Positions 60,262 through 64,000 of a stretch of 64,000 nt of DNA are shown one piece after another. Below the pieces are notes generated by a model that made no database searches, was not told the origin of the DNA, and saw nothing but the letters and a program-made list of their open reading frames with translations. This stretch comes from Chlorocebus sabaeus (lineage: Eukaryota; Chordata; Mammalia; Primates; Cercopithecidae). The stretch spans positions 112,947,143 through 113,011,142 of the forward strand of contig NC_132910.1 in assembly GCF_047675955.1 (NCBI RefSeq), read 5' to 3'. The position numbers and the translations under genes were made by a program. Every line of letters starts with the position of its first letter. Position 1 is the first letter of the stretch.

Positions 60262-61318
60262 GGTTGGAGAATAACCATGTAATCAGGATTTTCCTCTATT
60301 CTCACACCAGCACTACAACAATCACCTACACAGAAGACTTCTATGGCCAAATCCATGGGGGTTTCTCCCCACCACCATGCAGTGCATGCCAGCTGGTTGT
60401 CCTCCAATTCGATGCTGGCACTACCAACCTGGAGATAGCATCAGATCTCACTGGTTGGGGACTTAGTCCCCAAGACTGACTCCCACCCCACCCATGACAC
60501 CAGTCTCAAATCAAGGCTTCTGGAACTTCTGACCAATGGCTTCAGGTTGAGGTTCCTACAACCCCCACTTTGGGTTCGATTAATTTGCTGGAGCGGCTCA
60601 CAGAGCCCAGGGGAACACTTACTTACATTTACTGGTTTATTATAAAGGATACTACGAAGGCTACAGATGAAGAGATGTGTGGGGCAAAATATGGGGGAAA
60701 GGGTAGGGAGCTTCCTTGCCATCCCTGGGTTCTCCCCACTCCAGGAGCAATCTGGAAGCTCTTCAAACTCAGTTTGTTTGGGTTTTATTTTTTTCACTGC
60801 AATTTCTGCCTCCTGGGTTCAAGGGGTTCTCCTGCCTCAGGCTCCCGAATAGGTGGGATTACAGACATGTGCCACCATGCCTAGCTAATTTTCGCAATTT
60901 AGTAGAGATGGGATTTCGCCATGTTGGCCAGGTTGGTCTCGAACTCCTGACCTCAGTTGATCTGCCCGTCTTGGCCTCCCAAAGTGCTAGGATTACAGGC
61001 ATGATACACTGCACCCAGCCTCGCTTGGGTTTTTATGGAAGCTTCATGACATTAGCATTCCTTACCTCCACCCCCGGAGTATAAGGTAGGACTCTCTCTG
61101 GGAAGGGTCTTAAGACTAACAATCATAAAGGTGGAGAAAGATTAAAGTCCTGCCTTGGGTCAGGTGAAAGGATGGCAGGAGAGAGATTCTGTTTCCTGAA
61201 GCCTGCTCCTGAGGCCTAACACACCCAACATTATAACAAAATACTGTAAAGGGATATGGGAGTTATGAACTAGGAACCCTGGATGAAAACCAACACATAT
61301 CATAACACCATAGTCTGT
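60262..61318 (+). repeat. ERV-type LTR, family unassigned, split by an Alu
   Basis: A GC-richer segment with gccaaatccatgggggtttctcccc, ccaacctggagatagcatcagatctc, gaggttcctacaacccccactttggg, gcggctcacagagcccaggggaacactt, tggtttattataaaggata and gggcaaaatatgggggaaaggg. After the Alu: gggtttttatggaagcttcatgacattagc and aactaggaaccctgg. This order recalls a long dispersed LTR that I cannot name. No viral genes are seen. Edges are approximate. Confidence 0.5.
60785..61020 (-). repeat. Alu lacking the 3' part of its right arm
   Basis: Antisense Alu. Instead of the usual start it goes from a T-run straight to cactgcaatttctgcctcctggg, so about 50-60 bases of the right arm are absent. It ends gcatgatacactgcacccagcc. 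The LTR words tttgggtttta (about 60,777) and cttgggttttta (about 61,024) flank it as a target duplication. Confidence 0.9.
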
Positions 61319-63069
61319 AACCCAGACTGTGTCAAGAGTGCCTTCCAACTATTATATTCCATTCCACAATAAAGAAGTCAACCAATGTTTAACCTACACT
61401 GAATACATACTTGATAGATTTCAGAAAACTGATTTTTGTTTTTACTTTTGGTTATAAATAAGACTTTGCTTTATCTCCCAAATGGAAAAAATAAACTTGT
61501 TTCTAAACTGTATTCCAAACACCACACAGAGTACATTGTTCAGCTAAAATGTATTAGTGCTGTTTATTTGAGTATTTGTATCTTAATGGTTGAATTGTTT
61601 AAATTTCCCTTGTTGGAATGTGTGATTTTCCTATTTCTCCAAACATCAACAAAATTATGTATGCATCCTGGAAATGCTGCAGAGACCGAATTAAATGGTG
61701 TAGTATCTGCATTTTAACAAGACAATCATATCAAATTAGGCAAATTACATTCTTAAAAGTCTGGTTGTTAAAAGACAATCTAATATGATTTAAAATATTT
61801 TTAGTTTCAAAAAATGTTCACTAAGTTTTTCTACTTTCATTAATACAGATGATTAATCTGAAGGAAATGCTGAAAACCTTATCAAAAAACCGTCATGTAA
61901 TGTGTCTTTTTCAAAATGGCTTTACTTTCTTTTTATTCATCCCATCTCCATGGTCACTACACTAATGTATGCCTTCATTACCTCCGGTTTGCATTACTGT
62001 GGTAGACCACAAGAAGTAGGACTCCATTTGCTATTTTTACCCTCCAATATAACCGCATATGACAGCTACACTGGAGTTCCTTAAGCATTATTTTTCATAA
62101 ACTGTGAAAAAATTTTTCGTGGCTTTGACTTAAATGTTTATTTTTTAACATGAATAAATTACATCACCTTCTTCCTGTGCAATTTCTACCAGCTCACTAA
62201 TTTTCTCTTCCTGTTTATCTAGTCTATTGGGTTTCCAATTTCAAGTAATTATTTTCAGTCCTGCTACAATTTACTATAGTTGGATTTGTTTTTTTTTTTT
62301 AATTCTCTTGTCATTTTTGATATCTATTTCCTCCTTCATAATACTTTTCATACTATCTTTCCAGTCTTTAGACGTATTAAATATACGTATACATTTCAAG
62401 ATATTCTACTTGTGTATTGGCTGACTTTCATTAAAGAATGTTCATTTCCAAGTTCATCTGTGAATTTTGCTTCATTTTGTTTTGGTTGGTGTGATCTCTA
62501 TACATTTATCTGTAATAAATCTTTCAGACTTATTTTTCTTAAATATTTGGTTGTACCATAAACTTTGCATAATGTCAACCTGAGACCACTTTAAATTTCT
62601 GCTTTGTTACTTCTCTGTTAGTAGGAGAGTGGCCAAGAAATAAGAAATCTTTTTTTCCCTTTTTTCTATGTTGTTTGTTTTTTTCTTTTTCTTTTTTCTT
62701 TTTTTTTTTTTTTTTTTTTTATTGTTTTGCTTTTCAATCCACCCCCAAACCAAAAAGAGACAGCCAAGTATCACCATCTTCCTATGTACTATGGAAAATT
62801 ATCTAGTGTTCCCATTTCAGGTATAGACCTTTATTAATTATGTAATATCTGATCTGTCCCCTGTTTTGAAGGTTTACCTGGCCATTTTGTGCCTTTTAAG
62901 TAAAAACTCATTAAAGACATGGCTTTAGGACACCTGGAGACAGCAACAAATACCCATGGCAAATGGCAGTTTCCTCCCTAGATTTATGTTGTCTCCTTTC
63001 TGGCTGCCACAGATTTCCATTATTTTACCAATGGCTTAGCCGTGTCATTTAGTTTATTAATTTTATCTT
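61319..63069. other. Unique AT-rich sequence
   Basis: No confident repeat. 62,100-62,560 faintly recalls antisense old L1/HAL1 but is not callable. Poly(T) run at about 62,699-62,720. Confidence 0.4.
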
Positions 63070-63655
63070 TTTTAGGTTTACATTTTGAATTACCTTTAGA
63101 CTCACAGAAGACTGGGAAAATCATGCAGAATTTTCATATATCCTTTACTGACCTACCCCTAGCATTCACATCTAAAGTAACTGCAGTGCAATGACCCGAA
63201 CCTGGGAAATAAAATCATGCTAATTTCCCAACAAAAGCGTTATGTAAATTTCACCATTTTTTTTCACTGTCTGTTTTCTGTTGTAGGATTCTCTCAGGAT
63301 TCCACATTCCTTGTAGACTACCTCTTGCAGTCCACAGCATTCTCCCAGTCTTTTCTTATCTTTCATACTTCAAAGCTTTTGTTCAGGTAATGGACATTCC
63401 TTGATTTGGGTTTATCTGACACTTTTTCATGATTCATTGAAGGTTATGCATTTTTTATAGGAATGCCATGAAAAGTGTGTTGTCCCACCTCTGTGCATCA
63501 TATCTGGAGGTTTGAGGTGTCAGTACCTGTTGTTACTGTGTGTTGATGTTGATCTTGATCAATCAGTTGAAGTGGTTTTGTTATGTTTCTTCACTCTAAA
63601 ATTATCAACTTTCTCCACTGATTTCACACATATCTTGAGGGAGATACCTTATGAT
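63070..63655 (-). repeat. Old L1M-type 3' module
   Basis: The phrases taggtttacattttgaattacc, ggaaaatcatgcagaattttcatatatcc, ttgatttgggtttatctgacactttttcatgattc and gttgatgttgatcttgatcaatc match the same dispersed module seen at 12,430-13,085. Orientation is inferred. Confidence 0.5.
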
Positions 63656-63689
63656 TATGAAATTGCTGTTTTTCTTTAAAGTATTGTTT

Positions 63690-64000
63690 GCTAATGTCAG
63701 TGATGGCAGCAGTGGCCCATGTGGAGCAGTTGCTATGGGGAGGCCAGCTGTAGTAGGGGAGGCAAGGCTGGGTCTGCGCATTGCATGGAGCCAGTGGGAG
63801 CCAGGAATAGGTGGGAGCCCCTCCCACTACTGAGTTGGCGGGTTGGGAGCCCTGCACTCCCAGGCACAGCTGCAGCTGTCCAGCCATGACTCTGAACCCG
63901 GGCAAACCTGTGCTCTTGGGAGCCTAGGAAGCCTCCCTCCCTCCGCAGGCTCAGAAGTGCCTCCTCCTGCTCCTCCCCAACTCCCAGTCCCTGCTCTGAT
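63690..64000. other. GC-rich repeat-like block cut by the window edge
   Basis: Runs such as gtggagcagttgctatggggaggcc, gagccagtgggagccagg, gtgggagcccctcccactactgag, ctgcactcccaggcacagctgcagc and ccctccctccgcaggctcagaagtgcc stand out from the AT-rich surroundings. It looks like an LTR or a LINE 5' UTR/promoter module, not a recognised gene. Family not assigned. Confidence 0.4.

Noticed and set aside
60716..61084. 122-codon plus-strand frame
   Set aside because: It crosses the Alu inside the LTR; Alu antisense translation.
1..64000. tRNA, rRNA, snRNA or 7SL/Y RNA genes
   Set aside because: No A-box/B-box pairs with a clover-leaf order, and no snRNA or Y-RNA start sequences were recognised; 7SL-like text is explained by Alus.
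1..64000. Endogenous retrovirus internal genes (gag, pol, env)
   Set aside because: Only LTRs were seen; no protease, reverse-transcriptase or envelope motifs were recognised outside L1 ORF2 remains.

Overview
This window looks like primate nuclear DNA. It is AT-rich, has no continuous coding genes, and is full of Alu, L1, L2, MIR and MaLR-type LTR copies. It is most likely from an Old World monkey rather than a human or other ape. The Alu at 40,916-41,170 carries three variants typical of the cercopithecid AluYR group: the antisense strings gtggccggatctcag, gggtttttacgcc and cccggctagttttttgtat. I assign that origin at about 0.8.

Layout. 0-10 kb: old sequence with L2 and MIR tails, a degraded L1 ORF2 (4.87-6.96 kb) and a long antisense L2 (6.96-8.87 kb) that took in an MST-type LTR and a MER5A transposon. 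10-20 kb: mostly unique, with four Alus, one of them an unusual three-module Alu. 20-29 kb: an MLT1 LTR, an L1 3' end and L2 remnants, then a long unique stretch with one exon-like segment at 24,642-24,758. 29.5-30.3 kb: the only CpG- and GC-rich block in the interior. It has a GC box, a CRE-like site, an octamer-like site, paired RE1/NRSF half-sites and possible splice donors on both strands, so it reads as a promoter and first exon, perhaps of a neuronal gene or a non-coding transcript. I cannot name the gene.

30-45 kb: unique sequence, then an AluY, a twin-primed (internally inverted) L1 with clean target-site duplications, an LTR, an L1 3' end, an L2 holding the monkey-type Alu, a purine-only tract of about 350 bp touching a sense L1, and an L2 holding a MADE1 hairpin element. 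45-57 kb: mostly unique, with small L2, MIR, L1 and MLT1 pieces and microsatellites. 57-64 kb: an antisense L1 interrupted by an MLT1 LTR, an unassigned LTR interrupted by an Alu, and a GC-rich block cut by the window edge.

No functional protein gene, tRNA, rRNA, CRISPR array or operon is supported. The intact-looking protein pieces are L1 ORF2 remains. Repeat families were assigned by eye from remembered consensus sequences, so subfamily names and edges of old copies are approximate; a RepeatMasker run with an Old World monkey library would settle them.
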